DNA from: Bryobacteraceae bacterium | GTDB lineage: Bacteria; Acidobacteriota; Terriglobia; Bryobacterales; Bryobacteraceae | NCBI GenBank assembly: GCA_019748195.1 | Contig: JAIEPW010000016.1 | Span: 124,001 to 188,000 of the forward strand | DNA: 64,000 bases | Direction: 5' to 3' | Part shown: positions 16,344 through 24,948 of the stretch, piece by piece | Position numbering within the stretch: position 1 is the first letter of the stretch | How the letters are laid out: each line of letters starts with the position of its first letter | Position numbers and translations under genes: made by a program | Notes under the pieces: model-generated | Databases searched by the model: none | Told to the model about the DNA's origin: nothing | What the model saw: the letters and a program-made list of their open reading frames with translations, nothing else

Positions 16344-18578
16344 TCAGCAGCCGCCGTCGCCGGCCTGCTCCACCGCTTTGGAGAATGCCTGGAAGGCGGC
16401 CTGCGTGGCTTCGAAGTCGCGGGTTCGCGCGGCCTCTTCGAGCGCCGATCCGGCCAGCCCGATGACCGGGAATCCGAATCCCTTGCCGATTCCCTTGCAA
16501 TTGTGTCCGATGGTCTGGAGAACGGGGAAGTCGGAAGCGGCGAGCGCTTCGCGCAGGCGAACCAGGTCGGCGCGACGTTTCTCGAGGAACTCGCGGCGTC
16601 TGGCCGGGGTGATTTGAGAGCCGCCGCCGCGGGGTTCGGCGGGCATGGCCGAGGTGTGGCGGGCGATGGCTTCCACCAGGTCCTCGCGCTCCACCGGTTT
16701 CGGCAGGTGTGCGTCGCAGCCGGCCTCGCGGGCCTCGGCGGCGGCGCCGGTGAGAGCGTGCGCCGTCAGCGCGACAACCGGGACTGGAGGACGCCCGTTG
16801 GCTTTCTCCCAGGCGCGGATCTCGCGGGTGGCCGTGTAGCCGTCCATCACGGGCATCTGGATATCCATCAGGACCAGATCGTAGTCCTGCGTGCGCCGCT
16901 TGCGCACGGCGTCCGCGCCGTCTTCGGCGAAGTCGAGCAGCAGCGGCAGATCCTCCAGGTAGGTCTGGACGAGGAAGCTGTTTTCGGGGTTGTCCTCGGC
17001 CAGCAGGATGCGGGTGCCGGGGCGGATCAAGGATGGCCGGGGAGCGGCGCGGCGCGGCTTCTTGCGGGCCGGGTAGACCGCTTCGCGCGAGCACTTGGGC
17101 AAGAAGATGCTGAACACGAACGTGGAACCGGGGCCGCGGCGGTCGGCGAGCCAGATGTCGCCGCCCATCAGCCGGACAAAGCTGCGTGCGATGGCGAGCC
17201 CGAGCCCGGTGCCTTCATAGCGGCGGTTGATGGCGCCGTCGCCCTGCTGAAAGCTCTCAAAGATCAGCTTGCTTTGCGCGGCGGGCACGCCGCAGCCGGT
17301 ATCGGCGACTTCGAACTGCAATCCCTCTTCTCCGTCGGCGCGTTGCGCTTTTTTCACGCGAATCTCGATCCGGCCGCGTTCGGTGAACTTTTCCGCGTTG
17401 CCGATCAGGTTGAGCAGCACCTGCTGGAGACGTTCCGGATCGCCGATCCAGTAGCGCCAGACCGTGCTTTCGATATCCAGCCCAAACTCGAGGCCTTTCT
17501 GCCGGATGGCGGCGGAGATGGTGGCCACGCATTCATCCAGTACTTCATCCAGGCTGAACGGATTCGCCTCCACGAGCAGTTTGCCGGCCTCCACCTTGGA
17601 CAGATCGAGAATACCGTTGATGAGCCGCAGCAGGCGTTTCACGTTGCGATGGCAGATGTCGAGATGCTGGCGCTGACGCTCCGTGAGGTTGCTTTCGAGC
17701 AGCATGGCGTTCATGCCCAGGATGAGGTTCATGGGCGTGCGGATCTCATGGCTCATTCGCGCCAGGAAGTCGGACTTGGCGCGATTGGCCGCTTCGGCCG
17801 CCTGGCGCGCCATTTCGATCTCGTTTTCATAGCGCACGCGTTCGGCGATGTCGATCACGGTGACCACCACCAGCCGCGCCGTGGGCGTATCGATCGTGTT
17901 CAAGTAGACCTGCAGCGGGATCTCGGCGCCGTCGCGGCGGCGTCCCACCAGATCCCGGGCATCCATGGCGGGCATCTTCAGGTGAGGGTCCAGGGACTGC
18001 CGGTGCCGTAGGTGCTTTTCGCGGAATCGCTCCGGCACCAGGATTTCCACCGTCTGTCCGGCGAGTTCCTGGCGGGAGTAGCCGAAGATCCTTTCCACGG
18101 CCGCGTTGGTCATCTGGATGCGCCCTTCGCCGTCGAGCAGCAGCAGGCCGCTGGGCGCGGACTCGACGGCCAGGGCCAGGGCATCGCGGTTGGCGCGGTA
18201 GCCGGAGATATCGTGGCGGATGAACAGCGCTCCGCCGTCCGGGAAGGGGCGGGGGACGACGGTCAGGGCCATTTCCCGCTCTCTGCCGCCGGCGCAGAGC
18301 GAGCGGACCTCCAGGTAGCGCGCGACGCCGGCGAGGGCGGATCGCACCGCGTCCGCCATACGCTGTTGATCGCCGGGGTGGATTAAGGATCTCCAATCGC
18401 GGCCTTTCAGCCTCCGCGAGGTCCAGCCCACGGCGCGGGCGAACGCCGGGTTGACCTCTTGCACGCATTCATCCGGCCCGATGCGCGCCAGCCCGATGCC
18501 GGCGGCGTCCACCGCGTACAGCAGATCTCCGAGAAACAATGGGGATGATCCGGAGCCGGGGGTCTTGGTTCCTCTCAT
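16344..18578 (-). CDS. Hybrid sensor histidine kinase (PAS-PAS-HisKA-HATPase-REC-Hpt)
   Basis: The 744-residue cytoplasmic hybrid kinase starts at MRGTKTPGSG; longer in-frame starts would overlap the divergent gene. Two PAS domains (about residues 17-140 and 145-265) precede a HisKA helix with His277 in RMSHEIRTPM. The HATPase_c domain has N box IGNAEKF, G1 DTGCGVP and G2 GTGLGLAIA. The receiver domain has Asp572 in LMDIQMPVMDG and Lys in LPKPVE. A C-terminal Hpt domain carries His692 in GHNCKGIGKG. All phosphorelay residues are present, so it is a full His-Asp-His module that needs an external receiver. There are no transmembrane segments. The divergent single-domain regulator is the obvious candidate partner. 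Confidence 0.93.
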   Translation of the reverse strand: MRGTKTPGSGSSPLFLGDLLYAVDAAGIGLARIGPDECVQEVNPAFARAVGWTSRRLKGRDWRSLIHPGDQQRMADAVRSALAGVARYLEVRSLCAGGREREMALTVVPRPFPDGGALFIRHDISGYRANRDALALAVESAPSGLLLLDGEGRIQMTNAAVERIFGYSRQELAGQTVEILVPERFREKHLRHRQSLDPHLKMPAMDARDLVGRRRDGAEIPLQVYLNTIDTPTARLVVVTVIDIAERVRYENEIEMARQAAEAANRAKSDFLARMSHEIRTPMNLILGMNAMLLESNLTERQRQHLDICHRNVKRLLRLINGILDLSKVEAGKLLVEANPFSLDEVLDECVATISAAIRQKGLEFGLDIESTVWRYWIGDPERLQQVLLNLIGNAEKFTERGRIEIRVKKAQRADGEEGLQFEVADTGCGVPAAQSKLIFESFQQGDGAINRRYEGTGLGLAIARSFVRLMGGDIWLADRRGPGSTFVFSIFLPKCSREAVYPARKKPRRAAPRPSLIRPGTRILLAEDNPENSFLVQTYLEDLPLLLDFAEDGADAVRKRRTQDYDLVLMDIQMPVMDGYTATREIRAWEKANGRPPVPVVALTAHALTGAAAEAREAGCDAHLPKPVEREDLVEAIARHTSAMPAEPRGGGSQITPARRREFLEKRRADLVRLREALAASDFPVLQTIGHNCKGIGKGFGFPVIGLAGSALEEAARTRDFEATQAAFQAFSKAVEQAGDGGC

Positions 18579-18651
18579 GTGTGGACTTATCGACGCGCAC
18601 GGAGGTGCATTTTGACTCACATTCCGCGCCGCCGCGCCGACAAGAGTGCAT
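18579..18651. promoter_or_regulatory. Divergent promoter region between kinase and response regulator
   Basis: The 73-bp gap separates the start codons of the hybrid kinase (leftward) and the receiver protein (rightward), so both promoters must lie here or within the neighbouring coding ends. It contains no convincing -10 box. The shared gap implies joint control of the pair. Confidence 0.45.
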
Positions 18652-19194
18652 ATGACCACGATTGAGAGGCTTCCCCTTGCCGGAGACGCGTTTCCGAGGG
18701 GGGAGACGTTCGCGCCGTTGCCCTCCGGGCCACCCATCCGGATTCTCTTGATCGAGGACAGCGAGGAGCACGCCCATTGGGTGAAGAACCTGCTGTCGTC
18801 ACGGATGGCGGAGCGGCTGCAGTTGACGTGGGCGGCGAGCGTGACGGAAGCAAGCTCGCGGCTGCGGCGCGCGAACCTGGACCTGGTTCTGCTGGATCTC
18901 GGCCTGCCGGATCTAAGCGGTTATCGCACGCACCGGGCGGTGCGGCTGCTGGCGCCGGAACTGCCGATTGTGATTCTGACCAGCAATGACGGCACGCTGT
19001 CACGCGACATGGCGCTGCTGAACGGCGTAGTCGAATATCTGGTCAAGAGCGATCTCACTTCCGAGCAGCTCTGCAGCGCCATCTGGCGCGCCTACAGTTC
19101 CACCAACGGAGTAATGCCCGGCGCGCCGCATCCGCTGCGCAAAGGGCGCATCCGCCGCCGCGGCGGCGACGAGGCGAACGCTACCTCGGCATGA
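18652..19194 (+). CDS. Single-domain response regulator
   Basis: The roughly 180-residue protein has a receiver domain at about residues 28-145. It shows the acidic pair in LLIEDSEEH, the phospho-acceptor Asp in LVLLDLGLPDLSGY, the Thr/Ser in VILTSND and the Lys in EYLVKSDL. A 25-residue N-terminal extension precedes it, and a short basic tail (RKGRIRRRGG) follows; there is no output domain. It probably acts by protein-protein contact or as a phosphorelay intermediate. Being divergent from a kinase ending in Hpt suggests phosphate transfer from that Hpt. The start is ATG at 18652; a GTG two codons upstream is possible. Confidence 0.9.
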   Translation: MTTIERLPLAGDAFPRGETFAPLPSGPPIRILLIEDSEEHAHWVKNLLSSRMAERLQLTWAASVTEASSRLRRANLDLVLLDLGLPDLSGYRTHRAVRLLAPELPIVILTSNDGTLSRDMALLNGVVEYLVKSDLTSEQLCSAIWRAYSSTNGVMPGAPHPLRKGRIRRRGGDEANATSA

Positions 19195-19201
19195 GGAGTC
19201 A

Positions 19202-19600
19202 TCAACCCTGCCGCGCCGGCTGCTTCCGCCAGTCCTCCAGAAACTGACCCCCGGCGGGAGCGTAAGTCCGGCGCGGCATCAACGCCGCGAAGCCGCTTAC
19301 CCAAGCGCGGAACTCGATCTCCCGCACCGAGTTCATATCCATGAATCGCGGCAGAAAATGACGCCGCGACTCCGGCGAACACAGGCCGGGATCGCAGGTG
19401 GTCGCCGTCTCCACTCCACAACCCTCCAGCCATCCGCCGAACTCCTCCAGGTAATTGCCACCCGGATAACAGAAATGAACCGCGCCGGCCCCCGCCGCCG
19501 CGCGCACGCGCTCCCGATTCTCCACGATCTCCCGCGTGAACCACTCCTGATCCCGCGAGACCCGGTGCCGGTGCGTGTGCAACTGCATGTCGAAACCCGC
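19202..19600 (-). pseudogene. Polysaccharide deacetylase, C-terminal fragment
   Basis: About 130 residues of a NodB-fold deacetylase are visible, beginning at AAGFDMQLHTHRHR. That segment contains the second metal-binding motif (H-x-x-x-H), and is followed by VHFCYPGGNY and TTCDPGLCSP, typical motif 3 and 4 regions. The N-terminal part with the catalytic Asp pair is missing. Upstream, at about 19600, the sequence runs directly into a different coding region in another reading frame. This is a remnant, or the product of a deletion joining two genes. The family would N-deacetylate a polysaccharide or peptidoglycan sugar in the periplasm, but this copy cannot. Confidence 0.7.
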
Positions 19601-19604
19601 CGCG

Positions 19605-20390
19605 GCCGATGCGCAGGAAGAACGCGCCGGCGGATTGGGGCGTCTGACGAAGGTAAGCCAGATCGGGTGAAATCGCTTCGAGCGCGGGATCGAAGAACCA
19701 GGAGCCGCTGATCAAGCCCTGGAGACGCGGGTTCGCTTCCAGCAGCTCTCCCGCCAGGCGATAACATTCCAGCCAGCCGCCGGGCGTGAAGCTCTTGAGC
19801 AGCGGGGTATGCGTATGGGCTTCGAGGAATGGCGCGAAGCGCAGCCGCGAGTTCAACGCCAGGGAAAGCAATTGGGGCGCAGCCTGGGGGAAACGCGCAA
19901 GGGCCAGGGAACGCGAAATGCCCGCCCGCGGGTCCAGGACTTGGGCGGCGCAGGGAAACAGGCGTATCTGGCAGAGGCCCAGGTCCTTCAAGTAGACGTC
20001 ATTGTCGATCTCGAGGTGTTGAGCGCGGCGGGCGGCGAGACCGCTCAAAACGCGATTCAGCTCCACCGCGATGCGAGGGCGAAGGGAATTGGGGACGGGA
20101 TGGCGGCTAAGGAGTCGCGGGGTTTCCGAAACGCACGCGGCGAGCAGCCAGCGGGCGGCGACGGCGCGCTGAGCGGGGTCGAAGGGCGCCGAGAGATCGC
20201 GCCAGCGCGCCAGCGCCGCGGGGGGTAGGTCATAGTAGGGGCGGCCGGCGAAGCTCGGGTCAAGGTCCTGCGCGAAGCGGCGTAGCGCGGCGACGGTTTC
20301 CGGCCCCTGCCCCTCCAAGGGAACCAGGAGCCTGGCGGCGATGTCAGCGGCGTTTTCCGCCGCCCGCTGGATCTCCGGATCGCCGTTCAC
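19605..20390 (-). pseudogene. Truncated conserved protein of unknown function, fused out of frame to the deacetylase remnant
   Basis: A GTG at 20390 starts about 262 residues of plausible coding sequence (LLVPLEGQGPETVAAL ... FTPGGWLECYRLAGELLEANPRLQGLISGSWFFDPALEAISPDLAYLRQTPQSAGAFF). The frame then continues as low-quality Gly/Arg/Ala-rich sequence to 19092, overlapping the response regulator. At the same point the +1 frame becomes deacetylase sequence. The parsimonious reading is that the 3' half of this gene and the 5' half of a deacetylase gene have been lost. I do not recognise the function. It lies 6 bases after the small Cys-rich gene and reads with it. Confidence 0.65.
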
Positions 20391-20396
20391 GGAAGC

Positions 20397-20612
20397 TTAG
20401 AGCCCTTCGTAACAGCGGCGGGTTTCGTTGCACTCGTACTCGTCGGCGATCTTGCCGTCGGGGCCGATCGCCTGCTGCGTTTCGTTGCACCAGAATAGGC
20501 GATCCCCGGAGTGGGGAATCGATTCGTCCCACTCCGAGGGAATGTACATGCCCTTCCACCGCAGGCAGCGGCAGCGATCATCGTCGAGCGGATGGAAGGC
20601 GGACTGCTCCAT
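20397..20612 (-). CDS. Small Cys-rich protein of the molybdenum hydroxylase operon
   Basis: The 71-residue product has five cysteines (C-R-C near residues 14-16, one in LFWCNETQ, two in DEYECNETRRCYEG) and several Trp/Tyr/Asp, with no signal peptide. The spacing suggests a metal-binding or disulphide-stabilised mini-domain. It starts 6 bases after the stop of the FAD subunit and ends 6 bases before the next start, so it is transcribed with the oxidoreductase genes. The tight packing and the compositional bias are the reasons to treat it as real. A maturation or electron-transfer role for the neighbouring enzyme is a guess. Confidence 0.6.
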   Translation of the reverse strand: MEQSAFHPLDDDRCRCLRWKGMYIPSEWDESIPHSGDRLFWCNETQQAIGPDGKIADEYECNETRRCYEGL

Positions 20613-20618
20613 GATCCG

Positions 20619-21590
20619 CTAGGCCCTGGCCGCGGCGAGCAGAGCTCGCTTCACGGCGACCTTCACCAGTTGCACCTTGTAGGCGTTGCCGGAGAGCGGC
20701 TGGGCGCCGTCGGCGGCCGCATCGCCCGCCGCCGCGGCGGTGGTTTCGTCGATCGACTTACCCGTCAGGAAGGCTTCCGCCTTGGCCGCGCTCCAGGGCG
20801 TGGGCGCGACATGTCCGAGCACGATCTTCGCCGACTTTACCCGGGATCCGTCCATGGTGAGGGCCACGGATGCGGCCGTGAGAGGCCAGTCGAGCGCCTC
20901 CTTCTGCCGGACTTCATAGGTGAAGTTCCGGGTCTTCACCAGCGGAACCGTGATGTCGGCCAGGATTTCGCCAGGTCTAAGGTCCACTTCGCGCTGTTCC
21001 GGCGTCTGGGGGGAGACGAAGAACCGGGCAGCCTCGACGGTCCGCTCCCCGGCGGCCGAGACCAGGCGGAGCTTGGCGTTCAGGGCCACCAGAGCCGGCC
21101 CCAGGCTGGAGGCGGATACAAAGTAAGCCGGGCCGCCGCCGAAGATGGCGTGGTAGCGGTTGTCGCCTTCGGGCACCAGGCTCTTGCCGTCCTTAATAGC
21201 CAGCAGGCCGTTGCCCGTCCGATAGAACCAGCAGCGGGGACGCTGGCACAGGTCGCCGCCGGCGGTTCCCATGTTGCGGATCTGCGGGCTGGTCACGCCC
21301 AGAACAGCCTCGGTGAGGGCCGGGAACTCAGCGCGAACGGCGGCGCTGGAGGCGAGGTCGTCGAAGGTGGCGGCGGCGCCGATGCGGAGGGCGCCGCCCT
21401 TCCTCGCGATTCCGCCGAGCTCGGCGATGTTCTTGATGTTCACCAGGCGCCGGGGCGAGACCAGCAGATCCTTCATCATGCTGATCAGATCCGTTCCGCC
21501 GGCGAGCACGGCCGCGTCGTTCCACGAGGGGCCGAGCAGCGCGACCGCGTCCTTCAGCGTCGTTGGATTGGCGTATTCCAAGGCGTTCAT
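20619..21590 (-). CDS. Molybdenum hydroxylase FAD-binding subunit (PaoB/CoxM-like)
   Basis: The 323-residue protein has the FAD-binding domain of the vanillyl-alcohol-oxidase fold (VLAGGTDLISMMKD, then IRNMGTAGGDLCQRPRC) and the CO-dehydrogenase flavoprotein C-terminal domain. It would pass electrons from the [2Fe-2S] centres to FAD. PaoB of periplasmic aldehyde oxidoreductases adds a [4Fe-4S] cluster held by four Cys; only the first two (C-Q-R-P-R-C) remain here, and the protein has no other Cys. The start at 21590 overlaps the stop of the molybdopterin subunit by one base (TAATG). Confidence 0.88.
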   Translation of the reverse strand: MNALEYANPTTLKDAVALLGPSWNDAAVLAGGTDLISMMKDLLVSPRRLVNIKNIAELGGIARKGGALRIGAAATFDDLASSAAVRAEFPALTEAVLGVTSPQIRNMGTAGGDLCQRPRCWFYRTGNGLLAIKDGKSLVPEGDNRYHAIFGGGPAYFVSASSLGPALVALNAKLRLVSAAGERTVEAARFFVSPQTPEQREVDLRPGEILADITVPLVKTRNFTYEVRQKEALDWPLTAASVALTMDGSRVKSAKIVLGHVAPTPWSAAKAEAFLTGKSIDETTAAAAGDAAADGAQPLSGNAYKVQLVKVAVKRALLAAARA

Positions 21591-23734
21591 TACGCTTTCC
21601 TCCCTGCCAGCGCGCCGAGCACCCGGTGCGGTGTCAGCGGCACCATGTTGACGCGGACGCCGATCGCGTTGGCGACGGCGTTGGCGATGGCGGCGATGGT
21701 GCCCACTGTGGGCGGTTCCCCGATGCCGATCACTCCGCGCTTGTCGTTCTCCTCGTCGATTTCCAGATGCACGACGATTTCGCCGATATCGCCCAGGCCG
21801 GCCAGCTTGTAGAATTCCATGTCGGCGTTCAGCCAGCGTCCGGTTTGCTGATCGAGGATGCGTTCCTCGTAGAGCGCGCCGCAAACGTTCATAATGCAGG
21901 CGCCGTACACCTGGCTTTCGGTGAGCTTCGGATTCACGATCAGGCCGCAATCCTGCACGGCCACGATGCGGTTCATCTTGACTACGCCGGTCTCGATATC
22001 GACCGATACATCCGCGATCTGGACTCCCGCCGCGCCCTGGTTCATCAGGCCTTCCTCGCGCCAGCGGCGGACGTTGGAGTCGCCGGTTTCCGAAACCGGC
22101 ATGGTCCCCAGCTTGGCGCAGGCCTGCTTCCAGGTGAGGCTCTTGGCGGGGGCGCCCTTCACCTGAATGCGGCCGTCAGTGGCTTCCAATTGTTCCGGGG
22201 GCGCTCCGAGTGATGCGGCTACCGTCTGAAACAGCTTGTCCAGTGCATTTAGCGAAGACTTGCGTGTCGCCGCCGAGACGCCGCCCACGGTCGTGGACCC
22301 GCCCGAGGGTCCGGATGCGGGGTAGCGGTTGTCGCCGATGCGCACGGTAACCGCGTTCAGCGGCAAGCCCAGCGACTCAGCCGCGATCTGCGCGATCACC
22401 GTGCGCGTGCCGACACCCAGGTCCTGGGTGCCGCATTCGAGCAGGACGCCGCCATCGGGCTGGATGGTGGTGCGAACCTGGCTCTGGTGTCCGAGTCCGC
22501 CCCAACTGTTCACGCCGATGCCCAAGCCGCGCTTGACCGGACCGGCGGTGCGATCGCCGCGCGGGTGCCAGAGCTTCCGCCATTCGGCGAGTTCCGCCGC
22601 CTTGTTCAACTGCCGGCGGTACACTTCCGGACGGTTGGTGTAATCGGCGTTCTTGAGGAACAGGTCGAGAGCACTGATCCCCAGCTTGTCCGCGACGTCC
22701 TCGAACGCGGAGCAGGTGATATAGGAAAGCTGCGGATGGTTGGGAGCGCGCCAGGCGCGCGCGCTGCCGGCGTTGATGGACACGGAGGTATGGTTGATCC
22801 GCCGGTTGGGCACCTTGCGGTGAACGTAAGGCAGCAGGTCGGCGCCGACGCCGCCCCCGCCCACTCCGCCGGTGGCCCAGGTCTCGGACTGCCACGCGGT
22901 GACGGTGCCGTCCTTCTTCGCGGCGACCTTGACCTTGGAGAAGACGCTGGGGCGGCAGCCGGCAATCTGCAACTCCGTGGCGCGATCAAGGAACAGCTTC
23001 ACCGGACGACCACCGCTTGCCTTGGACAGCTTGGCGCAGACCGCGCCCCACAGGTCGGCCGGGAATTTGGAGCCGAAGCCGCCGCCCATATAGTCCATGT
23101 TCACGTGGATGTCGGCCGCGGGGATCTTCAGGGAGCCGCCGAGGTCGGTGGCGATGGTCGACACCGACTGGGTGGAGGGCCAGTATTCCAACTTGTCGCC
23201 CCAGGCGATCACCTGGCCGTGCGGCTCCAGGCAGCAATGCGTGAGCACGGCGATGTTGTAGTTTCCGGCGATCACCGCATCGGCTTCCTGGAAGGCTTTG
23301 TCCGGATCGCCGTCGATCTGCTCGCCGGCGGGCTTGGCGCGGTTACCCGCCTTGCCCAGATCGTCTTCGCGCACCAGGTGCGCCTGAACGTCGTACTCTA
23401 CCTTGATCCTGCGCACCGCATCCCGCGCGATTTCCTCGGAGGTGGCGGCTACGGCGGCGATTTCCGCTCCTTGCCACTGCAATTCCCTGCCGGGGGGCCA
23501 GATGACTTCGATGGCGGTGACGCCGGGCATGGCCTTGGCTTCGCTGATATCGATCGATTTGAGAAAGGCGTGCGCGTGGGGGCACGTCAGCAGGGCCGCG
23601 TGCAGCAAGTTCGGCGGATTCTGATCCGACGGATAACGCGCCGCGCCGGTCGCCTTGGGCATTCCATCCAGCCTGCTGATGCGCCGCCCCATCTGGCGCC
23701 GCGAGTCCATTTTGGGCCAAGAATAATCAGGCAT
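21590..23734 (-). CDS. Xanthine dehydrogenase-family molybdopterin-binding subunit
   Basis: The 714-residue catalytic subunit belongs to the xanthine oxidase/aldehyde oxidoreductase family. The start at 23734 (MPDYSWPKMD) has a strong GGGAGG site six bases upstream. The N-terminal a/b hammerhead domain (ATGAARYPSD) is followed by the Moco-binding domains: MGGGFGSKFPADLWG, ECGTQDLGVGTRT and GPSGGSTT. The catalytic base Glu lies in GVIGIGEPPTVGT. It hydroxylates aldehydes or N-heterocycles with water as oxygen source; the substrate is not deducible. It overlaps the [2Fe-2S] subunit gene by 8 bases. Confidence 0.93.
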   Translation of the reverse strand: MPDYSWPKMDSRRQMGRRISRLDGMPKATGAARYPSDQNPPNLLHAALLTCPHAHAFLKSIDISEAKAMPGVTAIEVIWPPGRELQWQGAEIAAVAATSEEIARDAVRRIKVEYDVQAHLVREDDLGKAGNRAKPAGEQIDGDPDKAFQEADAVIAGNYNIAVLTHCCLEPHGQVIAWGDKLEYWPSTQSVSTIATDLGGSLKIPAADIHVNMDYMGGGFGSKFPADLWGAVCAKLSKASGGRPVKLFLDRATELQIAGCRPSVFSKVKVAAKKDGTVTAWQSETWATGGVGGGGVGADLLPYVHRKVPNRRINHTSVSINAGSARAWRAPNHPQLSYITCSAFEDVADKLGISALDLFLKNADYTNRPEVYRRQLNKAAELAEWRKLWHPRGDRTAGPVKRGLGIGVNSWGGLGHQSQVRTTIQPDGGVLLECGTQDLGVGTRTVIAQIAAESLGLPLNAVTVRIGDNRYPASGPSGGSTTVGGVSAATRKSSLNALDKLFQTVAASLGAPPEQLEATDGRIQVKGAPAKSLTWKQACAKLGTMPVSETGDSNVRRWREEGLMNQGAAGVQIADVSVDIETGVVKMNRIVAVQDCGLIVNPKLTESQVYGACIMNVCGALYEERILDQQTGRWLNADMEFYKLAGLGDIGEIVVHLEIDEENDKRGVIGIGEPPTVGTIAAIANAVANAIGVRVNMVPLTPHRVLGALAGRKA

Positions 23735-24380
23735 TGCCGCCTCCCGTAACCTTTCCGCCCATCGTCTTGGCTGCTTCCAGCACTGCCTTGCGGATGCCCA
23801 CGTAGGTGCCGCAGCGACACAGGTTGCCGCCCAAGCCACGTTTCACCTGCTCATAGGTGGGATTCGGATTGCGTTCCAGGAATCCCTTGGCGGCCATCAC
23901 GAAGCCGGGAGTGCAATAGCCGCACTGCTGGGCATCGTTGTTCACCCAGGCCACGGAAACGGGGTGGGGCTTGCCCTGGCTGATGCCTTCGATGGTTTCG
24001 ATCTTCTTGCCCTGGGCGTCGATAGCGAGCACGGTGCAGGCGTAGATCACCTTGCCGTTCATGAGGACGGTGCAGGCGCCGCAGGTTCCGCGATCGCAGA
24101 CGCGCTTGGCGCCAGTCAGGTCCAGCTTGTTGCGCAGCGTATCGAGCAGGGTGGCGCGCGGCTCCACGCTGACCTGATGCGGCCGGTTGTTGATGTCGAG
24201 TTGAATCGGCGTCAAGCCCGGTCCCTGAACAGCGACCTTGGACTGCGCCTGCGCTTCCTCTTCCAGCACTCCCGCGGCGCCGAGGACGCCAGTTGAGAGG
24301 CTGACTCCTTTAACGAAGCCGCGGCGGGAAAAACGCCCGCCTGACTTGGTGCGAATATCGTCGTCTTGTTTGGAACTCAC
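23727..24380 (-). CDS. Tat-exported [2Fe-2S] subunit of molybdenum hydroxylase (PaoA/CoxS-like)
   Basis: The 217-residue protein begins with a twin-arginine signal (FSRRGFVKGVSLSTGV), ending near EEEAQAQ. The plant-type ferredoxin domain carries CDRGTCGACTVLMNG plus a later Cys, and the C-terminal helical domain binds the second cluster through CGYCTPGF and LCRCGTY. The other two subunits have no signal, so the folded complex probably crosses by hitch-hiking on this subunit, as known for the E. coli PaoABC aldehyde oxidoreductase. It is the first gene of a leftward operon of at least four genes. Confidence 0.93.
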   Translation of the reverse strand: MSSKQDDDIRTKSGGRFSRRGFVKGVSLSTGVLGAAGVLEEEAQAQSKVAVQGPGLTPIQLDINNRPHQVSVEPRATLLDTLRNKLDLTGAKRVCDRGTCGACTVLMNGKVIYACTVLAIDAQGKKIETIEGISQGKPHPVSVAWVNNDAQQCGYCTPGFVMAAKGFLERNPNPTYEQVKRGLGGNLCRCGTYVGIRKAVLEAAKTMGGKVTGGGNA

Positions 24381-24948
24381 GGATGCCCCTTTCCGGCCTT
24401 CGGGTCCGACGGAGATTGAACTCGGATTCGACTAGTTATATCAGAAGTCGCGCTCGGACGTGGGTGGGAAGTACACGCCGGCAGATGCCCGGAGAGGCCA
24501 TTCCCCAGAACGGTTGTTCCTGACGGAAACCGTTGGCGGGCGATGACACCCGCCTGCGTTTCGTTATAAGCCCTGATCCTACATCAATCGTACTGGAGTA
24601 CTACTAGGACATCCGAAGGCAATGTACTATAATCCTGAGAACGCTGTATCTCAAGCCAAGGCAGTATTCACCCGATGTTATCTGGGGTGAATACAGTAGC
24701 TGGTATTAGGACAGCGAATTCCGCCCACTGGGAGTGATGGTAAGTAGATGAAAAATAATGGTGTGAGGATGGCAGCGGAGATCCCGACCCGCTCCCTCGC
24801 GAACACCTGCTGCGAGGCATCATGAACGGCTTGAGCCTAGAGAGGACTCAGTCCCTCCGCTTATAGGTCGAACATGATTCTCAAAGTACTATACCTACAC
24901 ACAGTTACCGGTGCGAGCAAGCACCTTTGAAGGAACACGGAGAACGTA
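24381..24948. other. 568-bp divergent intergenic region with a 10-bp dyad
   Basis: This gap lies between the Tat-exported oxidoreductase operon (leftward) and the metalloprotease gene (rightward). I find no coding sequence in it. A perfect inverted repeat GTATTCACCC / GGGTGAATAC lies at 24664-24673 and 24685-24694 with an 11-base spacer and no T-run, which suits an operator better than a terminator. A good -10 hexamer TATAAT lies at 24628-24633 on the plus strand, 31 bases before the dyad. A GGAG site lies about 8 bases before the protease ATG. Confidence 0.55.
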
